Source of the DNA: Aquificaceae bacterium
GTDB taxonomy: Bacteria; Aquificota; Aquificia; Aquificales; Aquificaceae
Length of the DNA stretch: 64,000 nucleotides
Assembly (NCBI GenBank): GCA_027014155.1
Contig: JALWEG010000023.1
Coordinates: 50,383 to 114,382, forward strand
Reading direction: 5' to 3'
The position numbers and the translations under genes are program-made. The stretch's first letter is position 1. Each line of letters starts with the position of its first letter. The notes below the pieces were generated by a model. That model saw nothing but the letters and a program-made list of their open reading frames with translations, made no database searches and was not told where the DNA came from. Of the stretch, positions 1-9,962 are shown one piece after another.

Positions 1-971
<971 letters not shown>

Positions 972-985
972 TTATAAACCGAAGG

Positions 986-1882
986 TTATTTAAGTAAGTC
1001 CATGACCTTCTTTATGCTCACCCTCATGCGCTCAAAGGCCTTTCCGAGCTGGCCTATCTCGTCGTCCGACTGGATTGGAATCTCGTCGTCTATCTCACCA
1101 CGGCTAATCTTATCCGCATGCTCCCTTAAAACCTCAACGGGCTTGAAAACGTATCTGTTCAGAAGCACGAGAATTACTCCGACTATAAGTATATTTACCA
1201 CAAAGGCCACCAATCCCTTGATTATCCCCTGAATCTGTGCTTTGAGAAGTATCGTCTCAAAGGGAACATAGACGAATATACCTCCCTGAACGTTGCCCAC
1301 CTTCCACTGAGGGTCCCTTGAGGGTTTGTAAATCTCCTTGACCGAAGCGGGCATCGCGCTCAGGGTTCCGTGGCATCTCAGGCACTTGGCCTTAACCTTG
1401 ACGGCGGAGGCCTTTATAAAGAACCTTTGGTTGTTTAAGGTCTCTATACCTTCGTAGCTGTCGCTTTTGGTCTGCCTGAAGTAGTTTATTATCTTCTTCT
1501 CCATCTGGTTGGGTGTGTTTTTCGGATTCAGGGGTGAAAAGGCCACCTGCCTGAGTCTGAAGTCCGGCATCTCCTCTCCCACCGCCCGGAATATGTTTCC
1601 GGCGAAGAAAGAAGAAGATTGCGCCTCAAGTATGAAGTCTTCCTGTATGCAGCTGTAGCGTGAGATAAGCTGGTCTATCCTCGGCCTTAAAACACTTCTG
1701 ACATAGCCCCTCGCCGCCTTGGTAAAGGCTAAGGCGGTCTGAATCCGTTCCCTGGTTCTCTCTACGGCGCTCTCCACCTCTTCCTTGTAGGTCATGTAAG
1801 CGACGGCAAGACCTTCGGCTATACCTATGATGAGTATAAAGATGGCTATCTTCCACTTTATGCTGTGGGGCAATAACCTCAT
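986..1882 (-). CDS. Membrane c-type heme sensor (DUF3365/Tll0287-like) with HAMP domain
   Basis: The 298-residue protein has a membrane segment at about residues 10-32, an extracytoplasmic domain of about 190 residues, a second membrane segment at about 222-242, and a C-terminal HAMP region (about 243-295, with the DDEIGQLGKAFERM signature). The extracytoplasmic domain holds a CxxCH heme c site, CLRCH at residues 167-171, and resembles the DUF3365/Tll0287 family of heme-binding sensor domains. No kinase, cyclase or chemotaxis output domain follows the HAMP, so the signal must pass to another protein. The start codon overlaps the stop of the preceding gene by 4 nt (ATGA). It is the last gene of a four-gene unit with a roadblock protein and an MglA-like GTPase, which are plausible partners (inference). 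Confidence 0.8.
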   Translation of the reverse strand: MRLLPHSIKWKIAIFILIIGIAEGLAVAYMTYKEEVESAVERTRERIQTALAFTKAARGYVRSVLRPRIDQLISRYSCIQEDFILEAQSSSFFAGNIFRAVGEEMPDFRLRQVAFSPLNPKNTPNQMEKKIINYFRQTKSDSYEGIETLNNQRFFIKASAVKVKAKCLRCHGTLSAMPASVKEIYKPSRDPQWKVGNVQGGIFVYVPFETILLKAQIQGIIKGLVAFVVNILIVGVILVLLNRYVFKPVEVLREHADKISRGEIDDEIPIQSDDEIGQLGKAFERMRVSIKKVMDLLK

Positions 1883-2967
1883 TCTAAAGACCTCCTTACC
1901 TTATTTAAGAAGGCTTCCGAGTGTTTACCGTCTGGAATTTCGGAAGCCAGTTTCTCCAACAGTTTATCTATCATGCTTTTGGGAATTATATCCTCTTTGA
2001 CGCCCAAATCCCGTAAGATTCTGTTCCACAGTACAGGTCCTACGGGCCCTATCTCTTCAACGAAGGAGTCCCTTACCTTATGAACGATTTCCGGGGGTAT
2101 CATCTCCACCTCAGTTTTATCAAAGGATATCTCCAGGGGCGTGGGCGTGTTTATCAGGCTTATGGTCCACACGGAGACGGGACTCTCCAGCTCAAAGTTC
2201 GTGTATTCCACCTCCCCCAAGTCTAAGCTGTAGCTAAATATGGAGCTTCCCTTGTATATGAAACTAAACCTGCCACCCTTTCCGGATACCTCCTCGTATA
2301 TGCCCGCATCAATCTCCTGCGGAGAGAAGAAGGTTTCCTTCTTTACCCCTATCCTCAGAGAGTTGGCCATGAGCGCTATCTCGGGCTCAAGGGTGTGTAT
2401 GTGAATAAAGGTATCGTCTCCAAGCTTGCCGGCTATAAGGGATTGAGCCTCCATATCCCACACTTTGCCGGTGTTTAAGGCTATGGGAACGCCGTCGTAG
2501 AGAATGCAGACACCTACCACCTCTATGGGATTGACCCATGCTATATAGCCCGTAAAGTGTCCCCTTTTGAAGGAGAGCAGAGCGTTGTCAAGGTTAAAGA
2601 GGGAAAACTTTATAGGGTCGGTTATCTCTTCCCCTATACCGGCGATTATGAGTGCCCTTACCTCCTCCAAGGAGTAATTCGGTCTGAATACGTTTGCGAG
2701 AGTTAAAGGGTCGGTTTCCACCACGTCTATAGCCCTGCCCCTGTCTATCCATACATAGTCTCCCATCTTCAGTTCCTCTTTGCTTCCGTCCTCCTTTACC
2801 GACACCACCTTCATAGGGTTGCCTTCCCAGAAGCCGATAAAGTCCTCGTAATCCCAGCCCTTATTTCTGATGTATCCGGTGAACTCTCTGTGCCGGAGTT
2901 CCTTTAGAAGTCCCCCTAAGTTGATTACCCCAAGCTCTAAGTTTTTATACAGAACCCTTCTCTGCAT
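1879..2967 (-). CDS. Unknown protein with two PATAN/DUF4388-like repeats
   Basis: I do not recognise a named family for the full 362 residues. Two internally similar segments can be seen: one near residues 20-60 (LRHREFTGYIR followed by FWEGNPMKVV) and one near 130-170 (FKRGHFTGYIAWV followed by ILYDGVPIAL). This pattern, a leucine-rich helix, then FTGYI, then an F/Y-x-G-x-P hairpin, resembles the PATAN/DUF4388 domain found with bacterial small GTPases and roadblock proteins. The C-terminal 70 residues look helical and include EEIGPVGPVLWNRIL, a motif like that of helical tails in cyanobacterial signalling proteins. No membrane segment or catalytic motif is visible. The gene overlaps the GTPase gene by 23 nt and the heme-sensor gene by 4 nt, which supports a shared job as an adaptor or effector. 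Confidence 0.55.
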   Translation of the reverse strand: MQRRVLYKNLELGVINLGGLLKELRHREFTGYIRNKGWDYEDFIGFWEGNPMKVVSVKEDGSKEELKMGDYVWIDRGRAIDVVETDPLTLANVFRPNYSLEEVRALIIAGIGEEITDPIKFSLFNLDNALLSFKRGHFTGYIAWVNPIEVVGVCILYDGVPIALNTGKVWDMEAQSLIAGKLGDDTFIHIHTLEPEIALMANSLRIGVKKETFFSPQEIDAGIYEEVSGKGGRFSFIYKGSSIFSYSLDLGEVEYTNFELESPVSVWTISLINTPTPLEISFDKTEVEMIPPEIVHKVRDSFVEEIGPVGPVLWNRILRDLGVKEDIIPKSMIDKLLEKLASEIPDGKHSEAFLNKVRRSLE

Positions 2968-3514
2968 ACCTGTTTAGTACCTTTTTAACTATGGAAGAGA
3001 AGGTCTCAAGAACCCCTATCCCCTCCGTAGCTACGCTTTCCACGTATTTGGTGCCCCAAGGATTGCAGACGGGCTCAAGCTCGTCTATGGGCAAAGCGTT
3101 GGGTAGGTCCCTCTTGTTGTACTGAACCACCACGGGGAGTTTGTAGAGGTCAAAGCCCTGCTCCTTGAGAACCGCCGCCGTCTCCCTCATCACGAGGAAG
3201 TTTATCTTCTCCCTGTCCGGGTGAGAATCAACTACGAATACCAGACCGTCAACACCCTGCACTATGGCCTTTCTGAGGGGGTGAAGCCTGAACTGGCCGG
3301 GCGTGGTCAGAATCTTCATCTCAAAGGTCTCCCCCTCTATCTCTATGGAGCTGAGAAACATCTCCACGAACAGGGTTCTCTTTTCATCGGTTTCCATACT
3401 GACGAAATCGCCCTTGGCTATCCCCTTTTCCTTCAATATCTCATAAAGCTTTTTGACGGTGGTGCTCTTACCCGCCAGGCTTGCCCCGAAGTAAACTATC
3501 TTTAATTTCATCAT
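2945..3514 (-). CDS. MglA-like small Ras-superfamily GTPase
   Basis: A 189-residue cytosolic GTPase of the bacterial MglA/Arf-like group, which cycles between GTP and GDP states, usually with a roadblock-family GAP such as MglB. The P-loop is GASLAGKST at residues 10-18. The switch II region reads TTPGQFRLHP (71-80), with the TPG in place of Ras DxxG that is typical of MglA. The base-recognition motif is NKRD at 133-136. Length matches MglA (about 195). The start overlaps the roadblock gene stop by 4 nt, so the two are translationally coupled. MglA proteins set polarity for motility or pili in Myxococcus and Thermus; here the neighbours suggest a link to heme-based sensing instead or as well (inference). 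Confidence 0.88.
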   Translation of the reverse strand: MMKLKIVYFGASLAGKSTTVKKLYEILKEKGIAKGDFVSMETDEKRTLFVEMFLSSIEIEGETFEMKILTTPGQFRLHPLRKAIVQGVDGLVFVVDSHPDREKINFLVMRETAAVLKEQGFDLYKLPVVVQYNKRDLPNALPIDELEPVCNPWGTKYVESVATEGIGVLETFSSIVKKVLNRYAEKGSV

Positions 3515-3999
3515 TGTCCGAGTATAGAGTTAAGCTTCTCCTCTATCATGTCGGGAGTAAGTTTAACAAGTTTGGAGGGCGTGAGCTTGATTTCTTTAAA
3601 ATGTTTGCAAAGCTCATCAACCAGGTCCCTTATAAACAGCCTCACACTCCCTATGGCCACCCCCTTGGGACATATCACACCTATCAAAAACTTCTCGGAC
3701 ACGGCCTTAACTATCACGCTTTGATTTCTGGTTTCATACTGAATGGTATCCATCTCGTCCGAGTCGGATATGAACTTGGCCATCTCGGAAGCCGCACCGA
3801 AGAGGCCGCTTATTATGCTGGCTATGAACTCCACCGTAACCTCGTCCAAGTTCTTGCCGTAGAAGGATATGGTTCGCCCAGCCTTGTCGGCAAGCAGTAT
3901 GAAGTCTGCCCCGCTCTTGTCTATAAACTTTTTCAAAGTCCTCCCCAACTTCTGCTCCGTCTCTTTGTCTATCTCATACTGAATTACATCAAGTTCCAT
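3511..3999 (-). CDS. Roadblock/LC7-domain protein (MglB-like)
   Basis: A 162-residue protein with a roadblock/LC7 fold, the family that acts as activator or exchange factor for MglA-like GTPases. The core can be read as LKKFIDKSGADFILLADKAGR, a strand pair, then a long helix (EFIASIISGLFGAASEMAKFI) and the closing strands (SVIVKAVSEKFLIGVICPKG). The C-terminal 40 residues form an extra helical tail with lysine-rich ends. It is the first gene of the minus-strand unit that runs to the heme sensor and overlaps the GTPase gene by 4 nt. Its start at 3999 leaves 62 nt to the divergent glnE start, so both promoters must lie in 4000-4061. Confidence 0.85.
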   Translation of the reverse strand: MELDVIQYEIDKETEQKLGRTLKKFIDKSGADFILLADKAGRTISFYGKNLDEVTVEFIASIISGLFGAASEMAKFISDSDEMDTIQYETRNQSVIVKAVSEKFLIGVICPKGVAIGSVRLFIRDLVDELCKHFKEIKLTPSKLVKLTPDMIEEKLNSILGQ

Positions 4000-4061
4000 C
4001 TATCCCCACCACCGCTTTGGTTTTAAGTTTAATTTAATTTTAATTCCTAAAGTTTACAATA

Positions 4062-6863
4062 ATGTTTGTCATGAACATACCCCAAGATTGGCTAAAGGTT
4101 GCCAAAAGCAACATCTACGACCTTGACACCTCCCTCTCTTATTTCCAACAGCTGCTAAGCAAACATCCAAACCCCGACTCCCTTATATCTTACCTGAACG
4201 ACAGAAGGTTTGCCCTCCTTCTTAGCCTCTTAGAGCAGTCCGAGTGCATAAGGAGGTTCCTACTCAATCACCCTACCGAGTTTGAGAAGACCATACCCAA
4301 CCTCTGGTACGTGTCCAAAGAAAGGGAAGACTATCTTAAGGAGATAGAGTCCCTTCTGAGAGAAGACATGGAAGATTCTGAGCTTTCCCAAGTCCTCGCA
4401 TTTTACAGGCACAGGGAGCTGATGAGGATAATGTCCAAGGAAATCCTCGGTGTGTGCGGCGTTGAAGACCTGGTCAGGGAGTACTCGTACCTACCGGACG
4501 CCATGCTTGAGGTCTGCTACCGCAGAGCGCTGAAAGAGGCGGTTGAGAAGTTCGGCCAGCCCGTAGACGAGGAGGGCAACCCCGTAAAGGGCACCATTCT
4601 GGGACTGGGGAAGCTGGGAAGCGAAGAGTTGAACTACTACTCGGACATAGACCTGATATTTATCCACTCCTCGGACAAGGGCGGTGCCGGCAGGCTATCC
4701 GTAAACGAGTTCTTCTCTAAGGTCTTTCAGAAGGTATTCTCCCTCATGAACGCTCAGACTCTGGAGGGAAGACCTTACATAACCGACTTAGACCTTAGAC
4801 CCTTTGGCAAGACGGGACCCATATCCATGTCAGTCAGGAGTGCGGAGCTCTACTACGAGTCCTACGGCAGAGCCTGGGAGAGGTTTGCGCTTCTAAGGGC
4901 GAGGTACTGCGCCGGTGATAGGGAGCTGGCCAACACCTTCCTTAAGGAGGTTGTGGAGCCTTTCGTCTTCTCCGGGGTGGACTACAGACTCATAGACGAG
5001 ATAAAGAGCATGAAGAGGAAGATAGAGGCTCAGGCGAGCAAAAGGCTGTCCAAAGGTTTCAACGTCAAAACCGGGAGCGGAGGCATAAGGGAGGTTGAGT
5101 TTACCGTTCAATCTCTTATAATCCTGCTGGGGAGCAAGCACAGGATTCTAAGGGAGTCCAACACCTTCAGAGGTATATGGAAGCTCGCCCAGTGGAACGT
5201 ATTTTCCGAGGAGGAGGCACACTTCCTTGAGAGAGCCTACTCTTTCCTACGCAAACTTGAGCACAAGGTTCAGATGCAGGGATGTATCCAGACGCAGGTC
5301 TTAAAAGAGCAGCAACAGGATAGGATAGCGAGGTTCATGGGCTACTCCTCCCAGGAGGAGTTTTTGAAGGATTTAAATTACTACGCCGAAGGCGTCAGGG
5401 AAATATTCAATAACTTAATTCCCGAAAAGAGAAAGAGGGAGCTTGAACCTATTCAGGTGGCGGTGGTCAGCGAGGATACAGAATACGGGGAGTGGGTCCT
5501 AAAAGAGAAAGGCTTCAAGAGTCCGAGACAGAGCTTTAACCTGCTCACCACCTACTTCTCCGGCAGGCAGGGGTTGACCTTATCGGAGAAGGAGAAGGAT
5601 ATCCTGCTGGAGCTGCTTCCCCGTATAGTGGAGCTGGCGTCAAGGTGCTCCGAACCCGACGAGGTCATAAGGAACTTTGATAAGTTCTTCTCCAACCCCA
5701 CCGGCAGGAAAGTGATACTGAGCGAGGCGAAGGAGGACTTCCTTGAGGGACTCTTTACCGTGTTCTCCCTCTCCTCCTACCTCTCAAGCCTCATAAGCAA
5801 GAACCCAGACCTGGTGGAGGACGTGCTCACCCTCTACAGGGACTTTCCTTCCTTAGAGAACTTGGAGGAAGAGTTCACCAAGTATAAACAGACCCTTGAG
5901 CTGTCCAAGGAAAACCTCTTCAGGAGGTTCAAGAAGGTTTGGGAGATACGGATAGGCCTCGTCTTTCTGATGAAGGAGGAGGTTATGGAGCTAAAGCTCC
6001 GTTCCCTCTTTACCTCCCTGAGCATGCTTGCGGACTTTCTAATGAAAAAGCTTTGGGAAGAGGTGGGGTTGAAAGAGGAGAGAGCCTGCATGTTCGCCTT
6101 AGGTAAGCTGGGAAGCGGGGAGCTCAACTTCATGTCCGACCTTGACATGGTCTTTTGCGCCGACGGCTCGGACAGGTCGGAGGTTCACAGGAGGGTTCAG
6201 CGCCTGGTCAGGTTCATAACCTCGCACACCTCGGAGGGCTACCTCTACGAGGTGGACTTCAGGCTCCGTCCCATGGGCACCAAAGGGGAGCTGGTGCCGG
6301 ACTTGAGCTTCTACCGCACCTACTTCCAGAAAGAGGCGAGGACGTGGGAGAGGCTCGCCTGGGTCAGAGCAAGGTACGTGGCCGGCAACGAAGAGGTGGC
6401 GGACGCTCTGGAAAAGGAGGTAAGGAAGTTCCTCTTTGAGCTTCCTTGGGGCGAGAGGGAGAGGAGAGAAGTCCTTCAGATGCGTAAGATGCTTGAGCAG
6501 AACGCCAAGGTGGGCAGGGGCATCTACGACCTGAAGCTGGGCTACGGAGGACTCGTGGACGCAGAGTTTCTGGTTCAATACCTGCTCATAAGGGAGAAGA
6601 TTAGGGAGACCTCTATCTTGGAAGGCTTTAAAAGCCTAATGGAAAAATACCCCCTTAGGGAGGCTTACAAGAGCTATATATTCCTCAGAGCCGTGGAGAC
6701 GGTGCTCAGGCTCTCCAAGGAAACGGGAAGCTCCGCTCTGAGGGATAAGGACTTTCCAAGGATAAGCAGGTTTCTAAGTATGGACGAGGAGGAGTTTTCC
6801 CAACAGCTCAGGAGAAATAGGCAGATTTTGAGGGAGACATTCCTTGAGTTTTTGGGGGAGTGA
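4062..6863 (+). CDS. glnE: Bifunctional glutamine synthetase adenylyltransferase/deadenylyltransferase
   Basis: Adds and removes AMP on glutamine synthetase according to nitrogen status signalled by PII. The 933-residue length matches GlnE. Two nucleotidyltransferase domains can be seen, each with the G-LGKLGS-ELN--SDxD signature: the first near residues 178-200 (SEELNYYSDIDLIF, usually the deadenylylation domain), the second near 679-700 (SGELNFMSDLDMVF, adenylylation). Each is followed by an all-helical regulatory domain. A TACAAT box at 4055-4060 lies so close to the first ATG (4062) that a transcript from it would begin near 4067, so translation may really start at the in-frame ATG at 4071 (MNIPQDW) on a nearly leaderless mRNA. 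The stop is followed after 1 nt by the RNA ligase start. Confidence 0.96.
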   Translation: MFVMNIPQDWLKVAKSNIYDLDTSLSYFQQLLSKHPNPDSLISYLNDRRFALLLSLLEQSECIRRFLLNHPTEFEKTIPNLWYVSKEREDYLKEIESLLREDMEDSELSQVLAFYRHRELMRIMSKEILGVCGVEDLVREYSYLPDAMLEVCYRRALKEAVEKFGQPVDEEGNPVKGTILGLGKLGSEELNYYSDIDLIFIHSSDKGGAGRLSVNEFFSKVFQKVFSLMNAQTLEGRPYITDLDLRPFGKTGPISMSVRSAELYYESYGRAWERFALLRARYCAGDRELANTFLKEVVEPFVFSGVDYRLIDEIKSMKRKIEAQASKRLSKGFNVKTGSGGIREVEFTVQSLIILLGSKHRILRESNTFRGIWKLAQWNVFSEEEAHFLERAYSFLRKLEHKVQMQGCIQTQVLKEQQQDRIARFMGYSSQEEFLKDLNYYAEGVREIFNNLIPEKRKRELEPIQVAVVSEDTEYGEWVLKEKGFKSPRQSFNLLTTYFSGRQGLTLSEKEKDILLELLPRIVELASRCSEPDEVIRNFDKFFSNPTGRKVILSEAKEDFLEGLFTVFSLSSYLSSLISKNPDLVEDVLTLYRDFPSLENLEEEFTKYKQTLELSKENLFRRFKKVWEIRIGLVFLMKEEVMELKLRSLFTSLSMLADFLMKKLWEEVGLKEERACMFALGKLGSGELNFMSDLDMVFCADGSDRSEVHRRVQRLVRFITSHTSEGYLYEVDFRLRPMGTKGELVPDLSFYRTYFQKEARTWERLAWVRARYVAGNEEVADALEKEVRKFLFELPWGERERREVLQMRKMLEQNAKVGRGIYDLKLGYGGLVDAEFLVQYLLIREKIRETSILEGFKSLMEKYPLREAYKSYIFLRAVETVLRLSKETGSSALRDKDFPRISRFLSMDEEEFSQQLRRNRQILRETFLEFLGE

Positions 6864-6864
6864 G

Positions 6865-7962
6865 ATGATAGACTTAGAGGTTCTTAAAGAGGCGGTAAGG
6901 AAGAGAAAGGCACGCTCCGAAACCTACGGAGACCTGGAATTCCTAAGATTCTCCGACGACTTTCAAGATGTGCCCAGAGGAACGGTGGTTTTCAAGGAGG
7001 AGGTAATCTGGGGTTATCCTCACATAGGCAGGATATTTATGTTAGAGAAGGGACTGCGTGAGCAGTTTACCTCCCCCTTCTGGGTGGAGGAAAAGATAGA
7101 CGGCTACAACGTCAGGGTGTTTAAGAACGAAAAGGGCGTATTTGCCCTCAGCAGGGGAGGGTATATCTGTCCCTTTACCACCGACAGGTTGGCTGACCTG
7201 ATAAACCTGCGCTTCTTTGAAGATAATCCAGACCTCGTGCTCTGCATGGAGGTGGCGGGCCCGGAGAACCCGTACATAGAGGAAAGTCCTCCCTTCGTTC
7301 ATGAGGATGTAGCCGCGTTCGTGTTTGATATCGCTTTTAAGAACTCGCGGAAGTTCCTGCCGGTTGAACAGAAGATAGAGCTTTTGGAGAGGTACGGGCT
7401 GCCGGGGGTCAACGTCTTCGGAAGATTCACCCACGGAGACATACCCAAGATAAAGGAGATTCTCCTTCGCTTGGATAGGGAGGGCAGGGAAGGCATAGTT
7501 ATAAAGGAGGACTCACCCTCAGACAGGAGAGCCAAGTACATAACCAGATACGCTAATCTGAACGACATAAGGATAACCTCCAAAAATATGCTCCAGCTGC
7601 CCCCGGAGTATTACACCAACAGGATACTCCGCCTCGTGCTCTTTATGGAGGAGGAGGGTCTGAAGGAGGATACAGAACTTCACAGGGAGTTGGGAAAGGC
7701 CTTCCTTCACGGCCTATTTGAGGCACTGGAGGAATTCAAGAAGGATAGAAAGGTTTCAACTTCCTACAGGTGTAGGTTCAGAACCAAGGAGAACGCACTC
7801 CTATTCATGGAACAGATGCGCAGACGCTCCAAACATATACAGATAATACAAAGGAGCCTGGAAAAGGAAGGGGAGTTTTACCTTTTAGAGTTTGAAAAGG
7901 TGTTCATGAACATGACGGGGCTCTTAGGCCATCTACTAAGTGGAGGCCTTGTGTTTGATTAA
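6865..7962 (+). CDS. Archaeal-type ATP-dependent RNA ligase (Rnl3 family)
   Basis: A 365-residue RNA ligase of the group typified by archaeal Pab1020 and MthRnl, which forms lysyl-AMP and joins or circularises RNA ends. The nucleotidyl-transfer motif I is [10 protein letters not shown] with lysine at residue 77. Later motifs include [11 protein letters not shown] (motif III), [12 protein letters not shown] and REGIVIKED (motif IV), and [14 protein letters not shown] chose the ATG at 6865 because GGGGGAG at 6853-6859 is well placed for it; a TTG at 6844 is also in frame but lies inside glnE. It is cotranscribed with glnE. The last 27 nt overlap, tail to tail, a gene for a PIN protein of the family known as RNA ligase partner, which supports the identification. 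Confidence 0.9.
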   Translation: MIDLEVLKEAVRKRKARSETYGDLEFLRFSDDFQDVPRGTVVFKEEVIWGYPHIGRIFMLEKGLREQFTSPFWVEEKIDGYNVRVFKNEKGVFALSRGGYICPFTTDRLADLINLRFFEDNPDLVLCMEVAGPENPYIEESPPFVHEDVAAFVFDIAFKNSRKFLPVEQKIELLERYGLPGVNVFGRFTHGDIPKIKEILLRLDREGREGIVIKEDSPSDRRAKYITRYANLNDIRITSKNMLQLPPEYYTNRILRLVLFMEEEGLKEDTELHRELGKAFLHGLFEALEEFKKDRKVSTSYRCRFRTKENALLFMEQMRRRSKHIQIIQRSLEKEGEFYLLEFEKVFMNMTGLLGHLLSGGLVFD

Positions 7963-8526
7963 GCCTTCCATTATCCCTCTTAGGTTCTTAGGATTTATGA
8001 GCTTTATCCCTACCTTGTCAGCCCACTTTCTGAGTCCGTCGTCTCCGGAAACGAGGACGGCATCAAGCTCGTAGGCGAGCAGCAGAACGTCCACGTCCTC
8101 CTTGCTATCAATTATGCCCTGTCTGAGAGCTTCCCTGTACTTCTCCCGGAGCTTACTCACGAGCTTGCCTACGCTTTCCCCGCTTACCTTGCCCGCTTCC
8201 TTCGTATGCTCTTCGGCGATTCTCAATCCCTTGTTTATCCTATGTCTAATCTCCTCTATGAGTTCGTAAAGCAGCTCGCTGGGAATCTTCAGGTTGAACT
8301 TTCTGGGAGAGCGAATCTTAACCACCAACTCAAACTCCGGAGCCAGATGCTTTAGCTCCACCATCTTCAGGAACTCCGAATATACGGAAGAAGGCATGTA
8401 GAACTCTGCATTCGTGTGCAGGGCCAGATGAATGAAGTTCTCTATAGCACCCTCTCTGTCCTTCTGGAACTGCTGGTACACGTCCGGATTTGTGAAAACG
8501 CTGGTATCAAGAACGAAACTCTCCAT
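7936..8526 (-). CDS. PIN-domain RNA ligase partner protein
   Basis: A 196-residue PIN-domain protein. It opens with [11 protein letters not shown] (first acidic residue of the PIN site), has conserved acidics in the middle, and ends with [39 protein letters not shown], the C-terminal half of the PIN active site. It matches the family described as RNA ligase partner (MJ-type), which occurs almost only beside archaeal-type RNA ligases. PIN domains are metal-dependent ribonucleases, so a cut-and-rejoin role with the ligase is possible but unproven. The gene is convergent with the ligase and overlaps its 3' end by 27 nt. No antitoxin gene is adjacent, and the extended helical insert at residues 85-145 is unlike a VapC toxin. 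Confidence 0.85.
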   Translation of the reverse strand: MESFVLDTSVFTNPDVYQQFQKDREGAIENFIHLALHTNAEFYMPSSVYSEFLKMVELKHLAPEFELVVKIRSPRKFNLKIPSELLYELIEEIRHRINKGLRIAEEHTKEAGKVSGESVGKLVSKLREKYREALRQGIIDSKEDVDVLLLAYELDAVLVSGDDGLRKWADKVGIKLINPKNLRGIMEGLIKHKAST

Positions 8527-8578
8527 AAGCTTTATTTTAGTCCCTAAAAGAAGCTCTTATTGCAATACGTTTTCTTCG

Positions 8579-8594
8579 GTGTCAAAATTGACAC
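8579..8594. promoter_or_regulatory. Inverted-repeat operator abutting the response regulator start
   Basis: GTGTCAAAATTGACAC is a dyad with 7-bp perfect arms and a 2-bp centre, ending one base before the ATG at 8595. Its core, TGTCA-N4-TGACA, recurs at 10963-10976 in front of the FccB-like cluster. No Shine-Dalgarno sequence is visible at this start, so the site may control autoregulation of the regulator and the message may be leaderless (inference). Confidence 0.6.
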
Positions 8595-9962
8595 ATGGGA
8601 GGAATACTACTCGTTGAGGACGACAAGAATCTAAGGGAGCTTTTAAAGAAAAAAATAATAGCCACGGGTCGTCCTACGGAGGCTGTCGGCACCGGGGAAG
8701 AGGCCAGAGCCTTGATAGAGAACAAGAGCTTTGACGTGGTGGTTATAGACGTAAGGCTACCCGATGTTGACGGTATAGAGATTGTTCGGGAGTTCTCCGA
8801 GAAGTTCGGCACCAAGTTCATAGTCATAACGGGATACGGAGACGTAAACACGGCCGTAAAAGCTATGAAGAACGGGGCTTACGACTTTATTCAAAAGCCC
8901 TTCAGCTTTGAGATACTTGAGGTTAGCATAGAGAAGGCTTTAAAGGAGAAGAGATTGGAGGACGAGAACAAAACCCTTAAAAAGATACTAAAAGGGAAAG
9001 GGGAGGAATTCATGCTTGAGACCAGGAGCAGGAGGTTCAAGGAGTTGCTGGCCACCGCTGAGAGGGTGGCTAAAACGGACGCCAACGTCCTCATAAGGGG
9101 AGAGACGGGCACCGGTAAAGAGGTACTTGCCCGCTACCTGCACGACATATCTCCCAGGAGAGAAAAACCCTTCGTCATAGTAGATTGCACATCTATTCCG
9201 GAACATCTATTTGAAAGTGAACTCTTCGGCTACGAGAAGGGAGCCTTCACCGGCGCAACCCAGAAGAAGCTGGGGCTTGTGGAGATAGCCGACGGAGGGA
9301 CCATCTTCTTGGACGAAATAGGAGAGCTTCCCCTCCCGATTCAGGCCAAGCTATTGAGGTTCGTGGAGAGCAGGAGGTTCAGGAGGGTAGGAGGACTCAG
9401 GGAGATAGAGGTTGACGTAAGGATAGTGTCCGCCACAAACAGAGACCTGTACACCATGGCGGCGGCCGGGGAGTTCAGAGAAGACCTGCTTTACAGGCTC
9501 AACACCATAGAGCTTGAAGTTCCTCCTCTGAGAGAGAGAAAAGAAGACATTCCTCTCTTGGTTATGCACTTTCTCAAGAGGTTCAAGAAAAAGGTTAAGG
9601 AAGAGACTCTGAACAAGATGATGAGTATGAACTGGAGAGGTAATATCAGAGAGTTGAGGAACACCTTAGAGCGTGCGGCTCTCCTTTCCAAAGACGAGTA
9701 CATAGACGAATCTTTGTGCCTTAGCCTGCCGCCGAGCGGTGGCTGCATAGAAAACGTGTTTGAGGAGCTACCTGACCTCAGAGAGCTGGAAGGCAAATAC
9801 ATAGAGTTCCTATACAAAAAGTTTGATGGGGACATAGACAGGATAGCTACCGTATTGGGGTGTAGCAGGAGAACCGTTTTCAGGAAACTAAGAGAGCTCC
9901 GTAAAAGGCACGCTGACGATAAAGACGCTGCCCTTCCCGGGAGCGCTGTCAACGTGGATTGA
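8595..9962 (+). CDS. Sigma-54 dependent NtrC-family response regulator
   Basis: A 455-residue activator. The receiver domain (residues 1-115) has acidic residues at 9-10, the phosphoacceptor aspartate at 52 (VIDVRLPDVDG) and the conserved KP near 103. The AAA+ domain has Walker A GETGTGKE, the sigma-54 contact loop ELFGYEKGAFTGA, and Walker B TIFLDEIGELP. A Fis-type helix-turn-helix ends the protein (IATVLGCSRRTVFRKLRELRK). It should bind DNA upstream and drive open-complex formation by sigma-54 RNA polymerase. The neighbouring histidine kinase is convergent, with 75 nt of 3' overlap. The TGTCA-N4-TGACA dyad occurs both at this gene's start and upstream of the sigma-54 promoter at 11051, which makes the sulfide dehydrogenase-like cluster its likely target (inference). 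Confidence 0.93.
   Translation: MGGILLVEDDKNLRELLKKKIIATGRPTEAVGTGEEARALIENKSFDVVVIDVRLPDVDGIEIVREFSEKFGTKFIVITGYGDVNTAVKAMKNGAYDFIQKPFSFEILEVSIEKALKEKRLEDENKTLKKILKGKGEEFMLETRSRRFKELLATAERVAKTDANVLIRGETGTGKEVLARYLHDISPRREKPFVIVDCTSIPEHLFESELFGYEKGAFTGATQKKLGLVEIADGGTIFLDEIGELPLPIQAKLLRFVESRRFRRVGGLREIEVDVRIVSATNRDLYTMAAAGEFREDLLYRLNTIELEVPPLRERKEDIPLLVMHFLKRFKKKVKEETLNKMMSMNWRGNIRELRNTLERAALLSKDEYIDESLCLSLPPSGGCIENVFEELPDLRELEGKYIEFLYKKFDGDIDRIATVLGCSRRTVFRKLRELRKRHADDKDAALPGSAVNVD

Noticed and set aside
7936..8526. VapC-type toxin
   Set aside because: The PIN gene has no antitoxin next to it, carries a long helical insert and matches the RNA ligase partner family.
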